A program made the translations under genes and the position numbers. From Pectobacterium polonicum (lineage in GTDB: Bacteria > Pseudomonadota > Gammaproteobacteria > Enterobacterales > Enterobacteriaceae), in contig NZ_RJTN01000006.1 of NCBI RefSeq assembly GCF_005497185.1, positions 1 through 64,000 of the forward strand: a DNA stretch of 64,000 bases. Direction: 5' to 3'. This document shows, in pieces, positions 1 through 8,729 of this stretch. The number at the start of each line of letters is the position of its first letter. Within the stretch, counting starts at the first letter, position 1. Under the pieces are notes generated by a model. The model saw nothing but the letters and a program-made list of their open reading frames with translations, ran no database searches and had not been told where the DNA came from.

Positions 1-22
1 ACGGTTGGAATGAAACAGAATT

Positions 23-142
23 TGCCTGGCGGCGATAGCGCGGTGGTCCCACCTGACCCCATGCCGAACTCAGAAGTGAAACGCCGTAGCGCCGATGGTA
101 GTGTGGGGCTTCCCCATGTGAGAGTAGGGAACTGCCAGGCAT
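23..142 (+). rRNA. rrf: 5S ribosomal RNA
   Basis: A 120-nt stretch matches the enterobacterial 5S rRNA almost base for base. It starts TGCCTGGCGG and ends ACTGCCAGGCAT, so the two ends pair into helix I. The internal CCACCTGACCCCATGCCGAA segment is the conserved loop B/helix III region. Bases 1-22 are the end of the spacer after a 23S gene lying outside the window. It is therefore the distal gene of an rRNA operon; neighbouring yhdZ matches the place of rrnD in E. coli. Confidence 0.97.
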
Positions 143-153
143 CAAATAAGTGG

Positions 154-184
154 AAAGCCTCTGTCGCAAGACAGGGGCTTTTTG
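154..184 (+). terminator. rRNA operon intrinsic terminator
   Basis: The stem AAAGCCTCTGTC / GACAGGGGCTTT with a GCAA tetraloop is followed by a short T run. It starts 11 nt after the 5S gene, the usual place and shape for an rrn terminator. Confidence 0.9.
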
Positions 185-317
185 CTATGGGACATTTTTG
201 TTTTTATCTGCAATAGATTTTCGGGCTGTGTATTTATTTAGGTGTATTAGGTAGATAGCCGTAGCAAATACGGGATAGAGGGGCAGTTTTAGTGTGCAGA
301 AACCTTTCTACCTTATG

Positions 318-405
318 CTGCTCGCGTTAGTTATGAATTAACGCGAGCAGTGAGATCCCTCATCATGGTGATGATGAGGGAAAGCCTGCATAAGCACGCA
401 GGCAG
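318..405. repeat. three consecutive hairpins after yhdZ
   Basis: Three separate inverted repeats lie in 88 bp between the 5S terminator and the yhdZ stop. They are 318-329/339-350 (12 bp, perfect), 357-366/371-380 (10 bp, perfect, GGTG loop) and 384-389/398-403 (GCCTGC/GCAGGC). None has a U run on the minus-strand transcript. They may act as 3'-end stabilisers or Rho-linked stops for the yhdWXYZ message rather than as intrinsic terminators. Confidence 0.6.
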
Positions 406-416
406 GATGCTTAGGA

Positions 417-1178
417 TTAGTGCAGGATTTGTGAAAGGAATGCCTGCGTGCGCTCTGAACGAGGGCTTGAGAAGAAGATGTCCGGCGGGGCTTGTTCCAC
501 GATCTCTCCTTGATCCATAAAGATCACCCGGTCAGCGACGGTTTTCGCGAACCCCATTTCGTGCGTTACACACAGCATCGTCATCCCATCCTGAGCCAGC
601 CCCAGCATAGTATCTAACACTTCTTTCACCATCTCAGGGTCCAGAGCGGACGTCGGTTCGTCGAACAGCATAATCTTGGGCTTCATGCACAGCGAACGCG
701 CGATGGCCACGCGCTGTTGCTGACCTCCAGATAGCTGTCCTGGAAATTTATGCGCATGTGCGGCAATACGCACACGTTCCAGATAGTGCATTGCCAGCTC
801 TTCCGCTTCTTTTTTCGGTGTGTGGCGCACCCAGCATGGTGCCAGCGTGCAGTTCTGCAATACGGTTAAGTGCGGGAACAAATTGAAGTGCTGAAAAACC
901 ATGCCGACTTCAGTACGAATTTTTTCGATGTTGCGCAAATCATTATTTAATTCAATCCCATCAACAACAATTCGCCCTTGCTGATGCTCTTCGAGATGAT
1001 TAATACAGCGTATGGTGGTTGATTTTCCTGAACCGGAAGGGCCGCACAGCACAATGCGCTCGCCTTGCCTGACCTGTAAATTGATGTCTTTGAGCACGTG
1101 AAATTGCCCGTACCACTTATTCACATTTTCTAAGGTAATCATGTGATCGGTTGATGGAGTGAATGCAGTCTGATTCAT
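417..1178 (-). CDS. yhdZ: general amino-acid ABC transporter ATP-binding protein YhdZ
   Basis: This 253-aa ATPase energises uptake of polar amino acids through the YhdX/YhdY inner-membrane channel. Walker A is GPSGSGKST (about residues 46-54), the ABC signature is [15 protein letters not shown] and Walker B is [14 protein letters not shown], followed by the VTHEMGFA H-loop. The family is that of GlnQ/AapP. The ATG is preceded by GAGG at good spacing and lies 8 nt after the yhdY stop, so the gene is last in a yhdWXYZ operon. Substrate specificity is known only by analogy to AapJQMP (broad L-amino acids). Confidence 0.93.
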   Translation of the reverse strand: MNQTAFTPSTDHMITLENVNKWYGQFHVLKDINLQVRQGERIVLCGPSGSGKSTTIRCINHLEEHQQGRIVVDGIELNNDLRNIEKIRTEVGMVFQHFNLFPHLTVLQNCTLAPCWVRHTPKKEAEELAMHYLERVRIAAHAHKFPGQLSGGQQQRVAIARSLCMKPKIMLFDEPTSALDPEMVKEVLDTMLGLAQDGMTMLCVTHEMGFAKTVADRVIFMDQGEIVEQAPPDIFFSSPRSERTQAFLSQILH

Positions 1179-1186
1179 GGATGGCC

Positions 1187-2281
1187 TCAGTGTGACTTGT
1201 GTCCGGTGTTAAAACGATTTTCCAGATGTTGGCTATAGCGCGACATGCTGAAACAGAAAATCCAATAAACCATGGCGGCAAAAACATAACCTTCTGTCGA
1301 CATACCCAGCCAGGTGGGGTCGACGGTTGCCTGCTGGATACTGCTGAAGAGATCGAAAAGGCCGATGATGATCACCAGACTGGTGTCTTTAAAGAGAGAA
1401 ATAATGGTATTCACCAGACCTGGGATAACCATTTTTAGAGCTTGCGGGAGGATGACCAGCCCCTGCATGCGCCAATAGCCTAAGCCCAGGGATTCAGCGG
1501 CTTCATACTGTCCTTTAGGGAGCGCCTGCAAGCCACCTCGGACTACCTCGGCGACATAGGCTGACTGGAATAAGATAACACCGACTAGCGCCCTGAGCAG
1601 TTTGTCGATCGTGGTGCCTTCCGTTAAAAACAGCGGCAGCATCACGGATGACATAAAAAGCACGGTGATGAGCGGTACGCCACGCCAAAATTCGATGAAC
1701 ACGACGGAAAGCATACGGACGATCGGCAGGGTGGAACGGCGGCCTAACGCGAGCAAGATGCCAAGCGGCAACGCACCGGCGATACCCACAGCGGCGATGA
1801 TCAGCGTCAACGTTAAGCCGCCCCACTGATAGGTTTCAACTCTACTGAGCCCGCCAAAACCACCGTAAAGTAACCACCAGGCGACGAGCGGATAAACCAC
1901 CGTCCAGACGGCAATATAACGTCCGCGATAGGGGATACTTTTCAGGAACATCGGCAGGATACTCAGCAACCCGATAGCGAGTGCAAAGTTGATGCGCCAG
2001 ACTTCCTCTGCCGGATACAGCCCATACATGAAATGACCAAATCTGGCATGAATGAAGACCCAACAAGCGCCATCACGCGTACAGTCATTACGGGTTGTGC
2101 CAATCCAGTTAGCCTGAAAGATCGCCCAATTAAGCAGCGGCGGTATGGCAACCCACAATAGCCAGAGGCAAAACAGCGTTAACAGGCTATTGCTGATACT
2201 TGAGAAGAGATTACGTCGTGCCCACTGTATCGTTCTGAAAAGAGGGGACTGACGCTCTTGCGTATAATGCTTCATCGTCAT
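1187..2281 (-). CDS. yhdY: general amino-acid ABC transporter permease YhdY
   Basis: A 364-aa inner-membrane permease, the AapM/YhdY partner of the amino-acid importer. The N-terminal third has several hydrophobic segments with a periplasmic loop containing two Cys ([10 protein letters not shown]). The C-terminal half is the binding-protein-dependent transport domain, with the EAA loop [20 protein letters not shown] that docks the ATPase. The first ATG was chosen because GAGG sits 5 nt upstream; a second in-frame ATG two codons later has poorer spacing. It closely resembles E. coli YhdY along its full length. Confidence 0.93.
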   Translation of the reverse strand: MTMKHYTQERQSPLFRTIQWARRNLFSSISNSLLTLFCLWLLWVAIPPLLNWAIFQANWIGTTRNDCTRDGACWVFIHARFGHFMYGLYPAEEVWRINFALAIGLLSILPMFLKSIPYRGRYIAVWTVVYPLVAWWLLYGGFGGLSRVETYQWGGLTLTLIIAAVGIAGALPLGILLALGRRSTLPIVRMLSVVFIEFWRGVPLITVLFMSSVMLPLFLTEGTTIDKLLRALVGVILFQSAYVAEVVRGGLQALPKGQYEAAESLGLGYWRMQGLVILPQALKMVIPGLVNTIISLFKDTSLVIIIGLFDLFSSIQQATVDPTWLGMSTEGYVFAAMVYWIFCFSMSRYSQHLENRFNTGHKSH

Positions 2282-2290
2282 GACGTCCTC

Positions 2291-3469
2291 TTAGCGTTCG
2301 ACTAACGCGATCTTGCGGTTATACAGATTCATCAGCAGCGAGATCAGCAGGCTGATAATGAGGTAGACCGACATGGTAATGGCGATTGTTTCAATGGCCT
2401 GGCCGGTCTGATTCAACACGGTTCCCGCGAATAGTGACACCATATCGGGGTAGCCAATTGCAGCCGCCAACGATGAGTTTTTCACGATGTTGAGATACTG
2501 GCTGGTCAGGGGCGGAATGATGACGCGCAGTGCTTGTGGAAGGATCACTTTGCGTAATGTAACGGGATTCGGTAAGCCGAGAGAACGTGCTGCCTCGTGC
2601 TGACCGTGTGAAACTGATTGGATACCTGAACGAATAATCTCGGCAATAAACGATGACGTGTAGACCGAAAGCGCAACGGTTAACGCCGCCAACTCGGGGA
2701 TCAGCACCATACCGCCGCGGAAGTTAAACCCTTTTAATTCCGGCATATCCCAGTGAAAAGCGGGGCCGAAAATCAAATGACTGAGTGCGCACAGCACAAG
2801 AAACAGGCCTAACGTCAGCGGCCAGGTTCTACGTGGCTGGCCAGTTAACGCGTGATAGCGTCGGTTGCGCCGAAAGACGACCCATGCCACAACTGCTACG
2901 ATCAACAGAGAAAGGAAAAATGCCGCCGCACCGGGCCCCAATTCAGGTGAGGGCAGATAAAAACCCCGATTACTGAGGAACGCGACATCAAACGCGCTGA
3001 TTGACTGGCGCGGCCCCGGCAGATTCCGCAATACGGCAAAGTACCAGAAGAAAATCTGCAATAACGGCGGAATGTTACGGAATATCTCAATGTAAATGTT
3101 GGATATTTTCCGTAATAGCCAGTTGTCGGACAGCCGAGCGAGACCAACAGTGAAGCCGAGAATCGACGCAAACACGATACACAACGCCGAAACCAGCAGC
3201 GTGTTGAATAACCCAACAAGAAAAACGCGGGCGTAGGTGTCACCTTGTTGATAGTCAATCAGGTGCTGGACGATGCCAAAGCCAGCGCTTTTATTCAGGA
3301 AATCGAAGCCAGAGGTGATGCCTCTTTGCGACAGATTGGTCACGGTGTTGTGCAACAGGTAGGCTGCGACAGCCAATACCGCGATAACAACGACAATTTG
3401 ATACAGCCAGGCGCGCACCGCTGGATTAGTCAGTGATAAATCACCTTTTACGGTTGGGCGTTGTAGCAT
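2291..3469 (-). CDS. yhdX: general amino-acid ABC transporter permease YhdX
   Basis: A 392-aa permease, the AapQ/YhdX half of the channel. The frame is open 36 codons further upstream, but the start MLQRPTVKGDLSLTN at 3469 matches the family N-terminus and has CGAGG about 8 nt upstream. Multiple membrane segments are visible, and the EAA motif reads HEAARSLGLPNPVTLRKVILP near the C-terminus. The gene ends 9 nt before yhdY. It is separated from yhdW by 65 nt containing a strong stem-loop, which may set the ratio of binding protein to permease. Confidence 0.93.
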   Translation of the reverse strand: MLQRPTVKGDLSLTNPAVRAWLYQIVVVIAVLAVAAYLLHNTVTNLSQRGITSGFDFLNKSAGFGIVQHLIDYQQGDTYARVFLVGLFNTLLVSALCIVFASILGFTVGLARLSDNWLLRKISNIYIEIFRNIPPLLQIFFWYFAVLRNLPGPRQSISAFDVAFLSNRGFYLPSPELGPGAAAFFLSLLIVAVVAWVVFRRNRRYHALTGQPRRTWPLTLGLFLVLCALSHLIFGPAFHWDMPELKGFNFRGGMVLIPELAALTVALSVYTSSFIAEIIRSGIQSVSHGQHEAARSLGLPNPVTLRKVILPQALRVIIPPLTSQYLNIVKNSSLAAAIGYPDMVSLFAGTVLNQTGQAIETIAITMSVYLIISLLISLLMNLYNRKIALVER

Positions 3470-3496
3470 GCTGGAACCTCGATACGGGGTACTGAG

Positions 3497-3530
3497 GGGC
3501 GCAGCCATACACTGCGCCCGGTTTTTTCTG
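3497..3530. other. intercistronic stem-loop between yhdW and yhdX
   Basis: GGGCGCAG (3497-3504) pairs with CTGCGCCC (3512-3519) around a 7-nt loop. On the minus-strand operon transcript no U run follows. This fits a 3' stabiliser that keeps yhdW mRNA more abundant than the permease message. The T run (3521-3527) is on the plus side, so the element would terminate antisense transcription. Confidence 0.6.
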
Positions 3531-3534
3531 ATAA

Positions 3535-4560
3535 TTAACGTACCGCTGGCGCGTACTGGATCCCGCCTTTGTTCCACAATTCGTTCAGGCCGCGCTTAAT
3601 TTTCAGCTCGCTGCCCATACCGACATTACGTTCAAAGATTTCGCCGTAGTTGCCGACCTGTTTGATGATTTTGAATGCCCAATCGTTCGGTAATTTGAGA
3701 TCTTTACCGTAGCTGCCTTCATGACCAAGCAGGTGAGACATATCTGGCGTGGTAGGTTTTGCCGCCAGTTGGTCGACGTTTTTCGAGGTCACACCCATCT
3801 CTTCGGCATTCAGCATGGCGAACAGCGTCCAGCGTACAATTGCGAACCACTCCTCATCACCACGGCGTACCACTGGACCCAGCGGCTCTTTGGAAATCAC
3901 TTCTGGCAGGACAATAAATTCAGCAGGTTTGCTCAGCTTGATACGCAGTGCGTACAGCTGTGACTGGTCTGATGCCAGCGTATCGCAGCGGCCAGACTCC
4001 AGCGCTTTGGCGCTTTCATCAGAGCGGTCGAATGTGACGGGGGTGTACTGCATTTTATGGGTTTTGAAATAGTCAGCGACGTTCAGCTCGGTATCAGTAC
4101 CTGCCTGAATACAGACGGTTGCACCGTCCAGCTCTTTGGCGCTGGTTAAGCCCGCTTTGTTATGCGTCAGGAAGCCAATGCCGTCGTAGTAGGTGACGCC
4201 GGTAAATAGCATTCCCATGCCGCCGTCGCGGGAAGACGTCCAGGTGGTGTTGCGTGACAGCACGTCAACTTCGCCGGATTGCAGCGCAGTGAAGCGCTCT
4301 TTCGCCGTCAGCGGCGTGTATTTGACTTTATTGGCATCGCCGAATACGGCCGCGGCAAGGCCGCGACACACGTCAACATCAATACCGGAGTATTTGCCAC
4401 TGGCATCCGCATAGGAAAAGCCGGGCAAGCCATCGCTGATACCACACTGCACAAATCCTTTCTTCTGAATGGCGTCCAGCGTTGCACCTGCATGGGCTTG
4501 GTTGATGGCGGCAAAGAGTGACGCGCCAGCAACCAGAGTAGAAATCACTATTCTTTTCAT
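3535..4560 (-). CDS. yhdW: general amino-acid ABC transporter periplasmic binding protein YhdW
   Basis: A 341-aa periplasmic solute-binding protein, the length of E. coli YhdW. The start MKRIVISTLVAGASLFAAIN at 4560 gives a clean Sec signal peptide ending AHA-GATLDA, and AGGA lies 5 nt upstream; 37 further upstream codons are open but lack a signal peptide. The SBP_bac_3 fold shows in GFSYADASGKYSGIDVDVCR and KERFTALQSGEVDVLSRN. Four Cys fit the AapJ-type subfamily. It is first in the yhdWXYZ operon and captures amino acids for YhdX/Y. Confidence 0.94.
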   Translation of the reverse strand: MKRIVISTLVAGASLFAAINQAHAGATLDAIQKKGFVQCGISDGLPGFSYADASGKYSGIDVDVCRGLAAAVFGDANKVKYTPLTAKERFTALQSGEVDVLSRNTTWTSSRDGGMGMLFTGVTYYDGIGFLTHNKAGLTSAKELDGATVCIQAGTDTELNVADYFKTHKMQYTPVTFDRSDESAKALESGRCDTLASDQSQLYALRIKLSKPAEFIVLPEVISKEPLGPVVRRGDEEWFAIVRWTLFAMLNAEEMGVTSKNVDQLAAKPTTPDMSHLLGHEGSYGKDLKLPNDWAFKIIKQVGNYGEIFERNVGMGSELKIKRGLNELWNKGGIQYAPAVR

Positions 4561-4926
4561 AATCATCCTAGCGTCTAGAGTTATTTGCTGTTTTTGAAGT
4601 ACACAATAAGGTGCACCATACCTGTCTGTCGGGATGCCGACGTGAGCAGAGCGAAGCAAATAAAATGCCAATTTTCTATTTGCTTGATAATGAAGACGAA
4701 AGGAAAGGCTTATTGATCTAAGTGGGTAATTCTAAATGGGTATGTGCGCACCGTGACAAATGCAAAGAGGGCAGTGCGCCCTTTTTTGGTGCGTCAGAAT
4801 AGAGAGTGGGGCATCTTCAGCCCGTGCGCATATTTTCAGGTGTGGGATTAACAGTTAAGCAGGGAGAAATGAGGAGCGTGGTAGCGTCATCAGCCCAGCG
4901 GATTGCATGGGCTGATGCAGGAGGCG
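4561..4926. other. yhdW upstream region with two hairpins
   Basis: This 366-bp gap must hold the yhdW promoter, which I could not place with confidence. A perfect 10-bp stem CATCAGCCCA/TGGGCTGATG (4888-4917) lies just past the stop of the upstream permease gene and may protect that 3' end. A second hairpin (about 4765-4787: AAAGAGGGC / GCCCTTTTTT) has its T run on the plus strand and a weaker CTCTTT tail on the minus strand. It is the best candidate terminator for the 4927-6573 unit. Confidence 0.5.
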
Positions 4927-5592
4927 TTACTGTGTGATGTGGCGCTGATAATACTTTTCGAGCTTAACCTGTAGCTGGCTTAGCACCGTGCTGAACATCA
5001 GGTAAATCAGTGCAGCCTCAACATACAGAATCAAGGGTTCATAGGTAACCGAAACAATGCGCTGAGCGGATAAAAACATCTCTGGCACGGTGATGACGGC
5101 AGCCAGCGATGTATCCTTGATTAAGGAAATAAACGTATTGGAGAGCGGCGGCAGCGATACGAAAACGGATTGCGGGAAGATGACCCAACGAATCGCCTGC
5201 CTTCCGTTCATACCGAGAGAATAGGCGGCATTCCATTGGCCCTTCGGGACTGACAATATTGCTCCACGGACGATCTCCGAGCTATAGGCACCCACGCTGA
5301 TAGTGAAACCAATAAGGGCAGCCGGAAAGGCATCCAGAGTAATCCCCGCGCTGGGCAGCCCATAAAAAATCAGGAAAAGCTGAACCAATAATGGCGTTCC
5401 ACGAATAACCCAAACGTAGAAATCACCCAGCCATTTCAGCGGCTTTGGGCCATAAAGGCGAACCAGCGCGATGATAATGCCGAGAGCTAAGCCAAAGATG
5501 AAAGACAGGATAGCCAGAGGGACGGTAAATTTCAGTCCCGCAGACAGCAGGCTCCAGAAGGAGTCTGCCATGAGTTGTAGCCAAGGCGGCAT
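4927..5592 (-). CDS. polar amino-acid/cystine ABC transporter permease, TcyL-like
   Basis: A 221-aa inner-membrane permease of the HisM/GlnP type, close to the cystine permease TcyL (YecS). It has about five hydrophobic segments. The start of the BPD-transport domain is LKFTVPLAILSFIFGLALGI, and the ATPase-docking EAA-like loop is WNAAYSLGMNGRQAIRWVIFP. GGAG precedes the ATG. The binding-protein gene lies upstream, separated by a palindromic repeat. No ATPase gene accompanies the pair, so the ATPase must be encoded elsewhere or shared. Confidence 0.85.
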   Translation of the reverse strand: MPPWLQLMADSFWSLLSAGLKFTVPLAILSFIFGLALGIIIALVRLYGPKPLKWLGDFYVWVIRGTPLLVQLFLIFYGLPSAGITLDAFPAALIGFTISVGAYSSEIVRGAILSVPKGQWNAAYSLGMNGRQAIRWVIFPQSVFVSLPPLSNTFISLIKDTSLAAVITVPEMFLSAQRIVSVTYEPLILYVEAALIYLMFSTVLSQLQVKLEKYYQRHITQ

Positions 5593-5637
5593 GAAAACGA
5601 GCTCCGATAAGATATGCTCTAATTACAGCGCGCGCTG

Positions 5638-5762
5638 ATACCCGTCATACTTCAAGCTGCTTGTGCGTTGGCTGCCCTTACTCACCTCAGTCACTTACTT
5701 GAGTAAGCTCCTGAGGACTCGCGCGGTTGCCGCCTGCACGCAACTCGAATTATTTAGGGTAT
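5638..5762. repeat. MITE-like palindromic repeat, copy 1
   Basis: A 125-bp element with ATACCC/GGGTAT ends. Its left 23 nt and the reverse complement of its right 23 nt agree at most positions (ATACCC...TTCAAGCTGC against GCAACTCGAATTATTTAGGG). The same end sequences recur at 29202-29333. It lies between two genes of one transport unit and would fold in the mRNA. Confidence 0.75.
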
Positions 5763-5805
5763 ATAACAACCCTGTTTATAACAACGCGCTCTGGTAACAG
5801 TGCGA

Positions 5806-6573
5806 TTATTGAGAAACATCCTCCCCGAAGTATCGCACAGATATCGTTTTATAGGTGCCGTCTGCTTTGATTTCATCCAGAGCTTTATTCAATGCTTCCA
5901 CCAGTGGAGCCTGATCTTTACGTACCAGAATCGCGGAAGGCTCACCGTCTTTTGAGGTTGCCGCAATCTTCACGTTGGCATCCGGCTTCTGCTTTTTGAA
6001 ATCCAGGAATGACAGATTATCGTTCAACGTGGCATCGGCACGGCCGCTGAGAACCAGATCCAGCGACTGGTTAAAACCATCCGTTGGTACAATTTCCGCA
6101 CCGTAGCTGGTGGCTTGCTTAGAGTAATTACTGGTCAGGCTCTGGGCAGATTTTTTGCCTTTCAGATCGCTGAAATCTTTGATGGTGGTGTTATCGCCAC
6201 GGACAACCAGCACCGCTTTGGAATCAATATAAGGCTTTGAGAAATCATACTTAGCCTGACGCTCTTTGGTTACGCCAACCTGATTGATGACTGCATCGTA
6301 GCGCTTGGCATCAATACCGGCGATTAAACCGTCCCAACGTCCTTCAATGAACTGGGCTTTCACGCCAAGCTTTTCCGCCACTGCACGGCCAATATCCACA
6401 TCGAAGCCAACCAACTGACCTGATTTATCATGATAGGTGTAAGGCGCGTAGGTGCCTTCTGTGCCGATCTTGATAACCCCTGCGGACTTGATGGCGCTAA
6501 GGTCATCGGCATGAGCGAATACGCTGGTAGCAAGCAGGGCGCTGGTCAGTAAAGCAAAACGTATTTTTTTCAT
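5806..6573 (-). CDS. polar amino-acid/cystine ABC transporter periplasmic binding protein
   Basis: A 255-aa periplasmic binding protein of the SBP_bac_3 family. The Sec signal peptide (MKKIRFALLTSALLATSVFA, cleavage near AHA-DD) is followed by GTEGTYAPYTYHDKSGQLVGFDVDI. The ligand-site segments KYDFSKPYIDS and GRADATLNDN are typical of cystine and polar amino-acid binders such as TcyJ (FliY). It forms a transport unit with the permease at 4927-5592. Substrate is inferred; cystine is the leading guess but the protein itself has no Cys. Confidence 0.87.
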   Translation of the reverse strand: MKKIRFALLTSALLATSVFAHADDLSAIKSAGVIKIGTEGTYAPYTYHDKSGQLVGFDVDIGRAVAEKLGVKAQFIEGRWDGLIAGIDAKRYDAVINQVGVTKERQAKYDFSKPYIDSKAVLVVRGDNTTIKDFSDLKGKKSAQSLTSNYSKQATSYGAEIVPTDGFNQSLDLVLSGRADATLNDNLSFLDFKKQKPDANVKIAATSKDGEPSAILVRKDQAPLVEALNKALDEIKADGTYKTISVRYFGEDVSQ

Positions 6574-6859
6574 TATGAATTCCTGTGAGTAGTGTGCAGT
6601 GATGCGCTTATAACTTTTGCTGATAACGAATCTACGCTACAAGACATCTGTTTATAAATCACGTTGTGTGATGATTTATATCAGAAGTGAATATAGTGCA
6701 TGTGTTGAGAATATAGTGCGCTTGTCAGGTTTTAACCATCTTGAGCAAAAGAACGATAGAAAGAGTCTATTGCGCCGTAAATGTTACCCAACTGTCACAA
6801 TGGGCTTCTATCCTCAAAAGGACATCATTGCTTTTGCCACTACCCAGCAGGAGACAACA

Positions 6860-8005
6860 ATGAAGATTCGTATCGCCAGCTATAACGTTGAGAACCTGTT
6901 CCATCGTACCGCGATTCTCAACCTCCCCGATTCGCAGCAGATCGATGCCTTATTGGAACAGGTCAGGCAGCTTCAGCACCTTCTCGAGCAACCCCAATAC
7001 GATGATGACCTGAAAGATCAGGTGTTCCGCCTTTCTATCGTGCTGCGCCCCTATATTGATATTCGCACCGATGCGGGCACGTTGGGGCGATGGAAAAAGG
7101 AGGACGCCGGTACCGGATTTAGGATCAATAAAAGCTGCCGCGGCTGTGGGGATTGGATCGGAGAAATCGTGTTCAAATCTCAGGAATTCAGTAGCCAACA
7201 GCGTAAGAATACGGGCAAGGTTATTACTCTGCTTAACGCCGATATCCTGTGCGCCGTTGAAGTTGAAAACATGGACGTCTTACGTGATTTCAACAGTCAG
7301 GTGCTGGGGAAAAAGAAGTTTAACCAGTTCGTGATGATCGACAGTCCGAATGATCCACGCGGTATTGATGTTGCCTGCCTGACGCGTTATCGGATTGCTC
7401 AGCTCCGCACGCATATTTTTGATGCCGGAAAACAGTTTGACCCCGTCTTTAGCCGCGATTGCCTTGAGGTCACGCTGGATGCTGGCCTCAAACAGCCGAT
7501 TTATATCCTGTGTAACCATTTCAAAAGCCAGAGCGGTCAAACGGAAGAAGAGCGGCAGCGCGGGGCGCAGAAGCGACGTGACCAATCCGAACGTGTCGCA
7601 GATATTGTCCAACAGACTTACGATCTCAAGAAGGACTACGTGGTCATTCTCGGTGATTTGAACGAGGATTCGTCAAACCCCTGGCAAAGTCTGGCTCCGC
7701 TGTTTTCCCTGTCGGACTTACACCCGGTTATCGACCCTGAACGCCCAGAAAAAGAGCGTTATACCTACTATTTCTCCGGGGGAAAGAAGGGTGCACGGTT
7801 AAATCAGCTGGACTATATTTTCCTGTCTGCGCCTCTGCATCAGGCGGTGGTGACGTGGGGCGTCGAACGTCGGGGTATTTATAATATCGACAAGATTGCC
7901 GCCAAAGAGGGCGCTGAACCGGTGACGCCGCTACCCGAAGTAACATCATGGGACACCGCTGCATCCGACCATGCCGCACTCTGGGTGGAAGTGGACATTA
8001 CCTGA
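6860..8005 (+). CDS. endonuclease/exonuclease/phosphatase family protein
   Basis: A 381-aa protein of the metal-dependent EEP (DNase I-like) superfamily. Motifs appear in order: RIASYNVENLF (Asn of the first strand), CAVEVENMD (metal-binding Glu), ILCNHFKS (catalytic His), VILGDLNEDS (Asp/Asn) and AASDHAALWVEV (final Asp-His). No signal peptide is seen, so it is probably cytoplasmic. The start at 6860 has AGGAG 6 nt upstream and begins directly with the fold's first strand; 81 further upstream codons are open but look non-coding. Substrate (DNA, RNA or a phosphodiester) cannot be told. It is divergent from the binding-protein gene. Confidence 0.85.
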   Translation: MKIRIASYNVENLFHRTAILNLPDSQQIDALLEQVRQLQHLLEQPQYDDDLKDQVFRLSIVLRPYIDIRTDAGTLGRWKKEDAGTGFRINKSCRGCGDWIGEIVFKSQEFSSQQRKNTGKVITLLNADILCAVEVENMDVLRDFNSQVLGKKKFNQFVMIDSPNDPRGIDVACLTRYRIAQLRTHIFDAGKQFDPVFSRDCLEVTLDAGLKQPIYILCNHFKSQSGQTEEERQRGAQKRRDQSERVADIVQQTYDLKKDYVVILGDLNEDSSNPWQSLAPLFSLSDLHPVIDPERPEKERYTYYFSGGKKGARLNQLDYIFLSAPLHQAVVTWGVERRGIYNIDKIAAKEGAEPVTPLPEVTSWDTAASDHAALWVEVDIT

Positions 8006-8014
8006 TGGCCTCTT

Positions 8015-8057
8015 TACGGCTATGATTGCGTAATAAAAGAGAGCAATTATAGCCGTA
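8015..8057. promoter_or_regulatory. 15-bp inverted repeat before the ASCH gene
   Basis: TACGGCTATGATTGC (8015-8029) and GCAATTATAGCCGTA (8043-8057) are reverse complements with one mismatch, around a 13-nt centre. There is no T run. It begins 9 nt after the EEP gene and ends 16 nt before the next start codon. It could be an operator or a 5'-leader hairpin. Confidence 0.5.
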
Positions 8058-8073
8058 TAAACCGAGGAAGATG

Positions 8074-8475
8074 ATGAGCAAACAAGGATTGGCAAAGTAC
8101 CCAGACGCGCTGCGCTGGTCGTTTGGCGACAGTCCGGAGCTGGCGGATGAGCTGCTGCAACTGGTGCGGGAAGGGCATAAAACGGCAACCTGTAGCTCGT
8201 ATCACGCGTTCAAAAATGAGGAAACACCGCAGGTCGGTGATTACAACATCGTTCTGGACGGTGCTGGGCAGCCTTCCTGCGTAATTTGGACACGCTCGTT
8301 AACGCTGGTGCGCTACTGTGATGTTACCGCTGAGATGGCAGCCAAAGAAGGCGAAGGCGACAAAAGCCTGGCTTTCTGGCGGCAAGGCCATCAGACGTTT
8401 TTCGAACGAGAAGGTACGTTTGCCCCGGATATGCTGTTGGTGTTTGAAGAGTTCGAGCTGATTGAGGTGTTTTGA
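8074..8475 (+). CDS. ASCH domain-containing protein
   Basis: A 133-aa ASCH-domain protein (PUA-like beta-barrel that binds RNA or nucleosides). Diagnostic segments are WSFGDSPELADELLQLV, GHKTATCSSYHAF (the GxKxxT-type motif) and the C-terminal FAPDMLLVFEEFELIEVF. Some ASCH proteins are amidohydrolases of N4-acetylcytidine, but no function is shown here. Two adjacent ATGs exist (8071 and 8074); the second is better spaced from GAGGA. It is the last gene before the accessory island. Confidence 0.85.
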   Translation: MSKQGLAKYPDALRWSFGDSPELADELLQLVREGHKTATCSSYHAFKNEETPQVGDYNIVLDGAGQPSCVIWTRSLTLVRYCDVTAEMAAKEGEGDKSLAFWRQGHQTFFEREGTFAPDMLLVFEEFELIEVF

Positions 8476-8729
8476 TTCTGGATTAGCCGCTGATAAAACC
8501 CGGCTGTCAAATTTAGCAATGTGCAACTACATTTGGCAGTCGGCATGATTGAATTATTAGGAAGTCGGTTGCAAATGAATTGGCCGAGTCACCTAACGTA
8601 CAGAACAAGGGCGGAAAAATTCTTCAGCGGCTTTGCGTCCTATATCTTTTAAAACCCGAAAGCACTTAACGCTTTAATAGTCGTCGTAGCTTTTCTGCAT
8701 CTGGTTCTGAAGGTACAACGTTAATTCAA
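8476..8729. other. left edge of the accessory island, no intact gene
   Basis: No intact coding region is recognised. On the minus strand a short open stretch (8666-8725) reads INVVPSEPDAEKLRRLLKR then a stop. It looks like the C-terminus of a lost protein lying directly downstream of the RES gene. No tRNA fragment or clear attachment repeat was found. Confidence 0.4.

Noticed and set aside
10-216. 68-codon open frame across the 5S rRNA
   Set aside because: It overlaps the 5S gene and its terminator and has no protein-like pattern.
3535-4671. Longer yhdW start at 4671
   Set aside because: It would place 37 non-signal residues before a perfect signal peptide; the 4560 start has its own AGGA.
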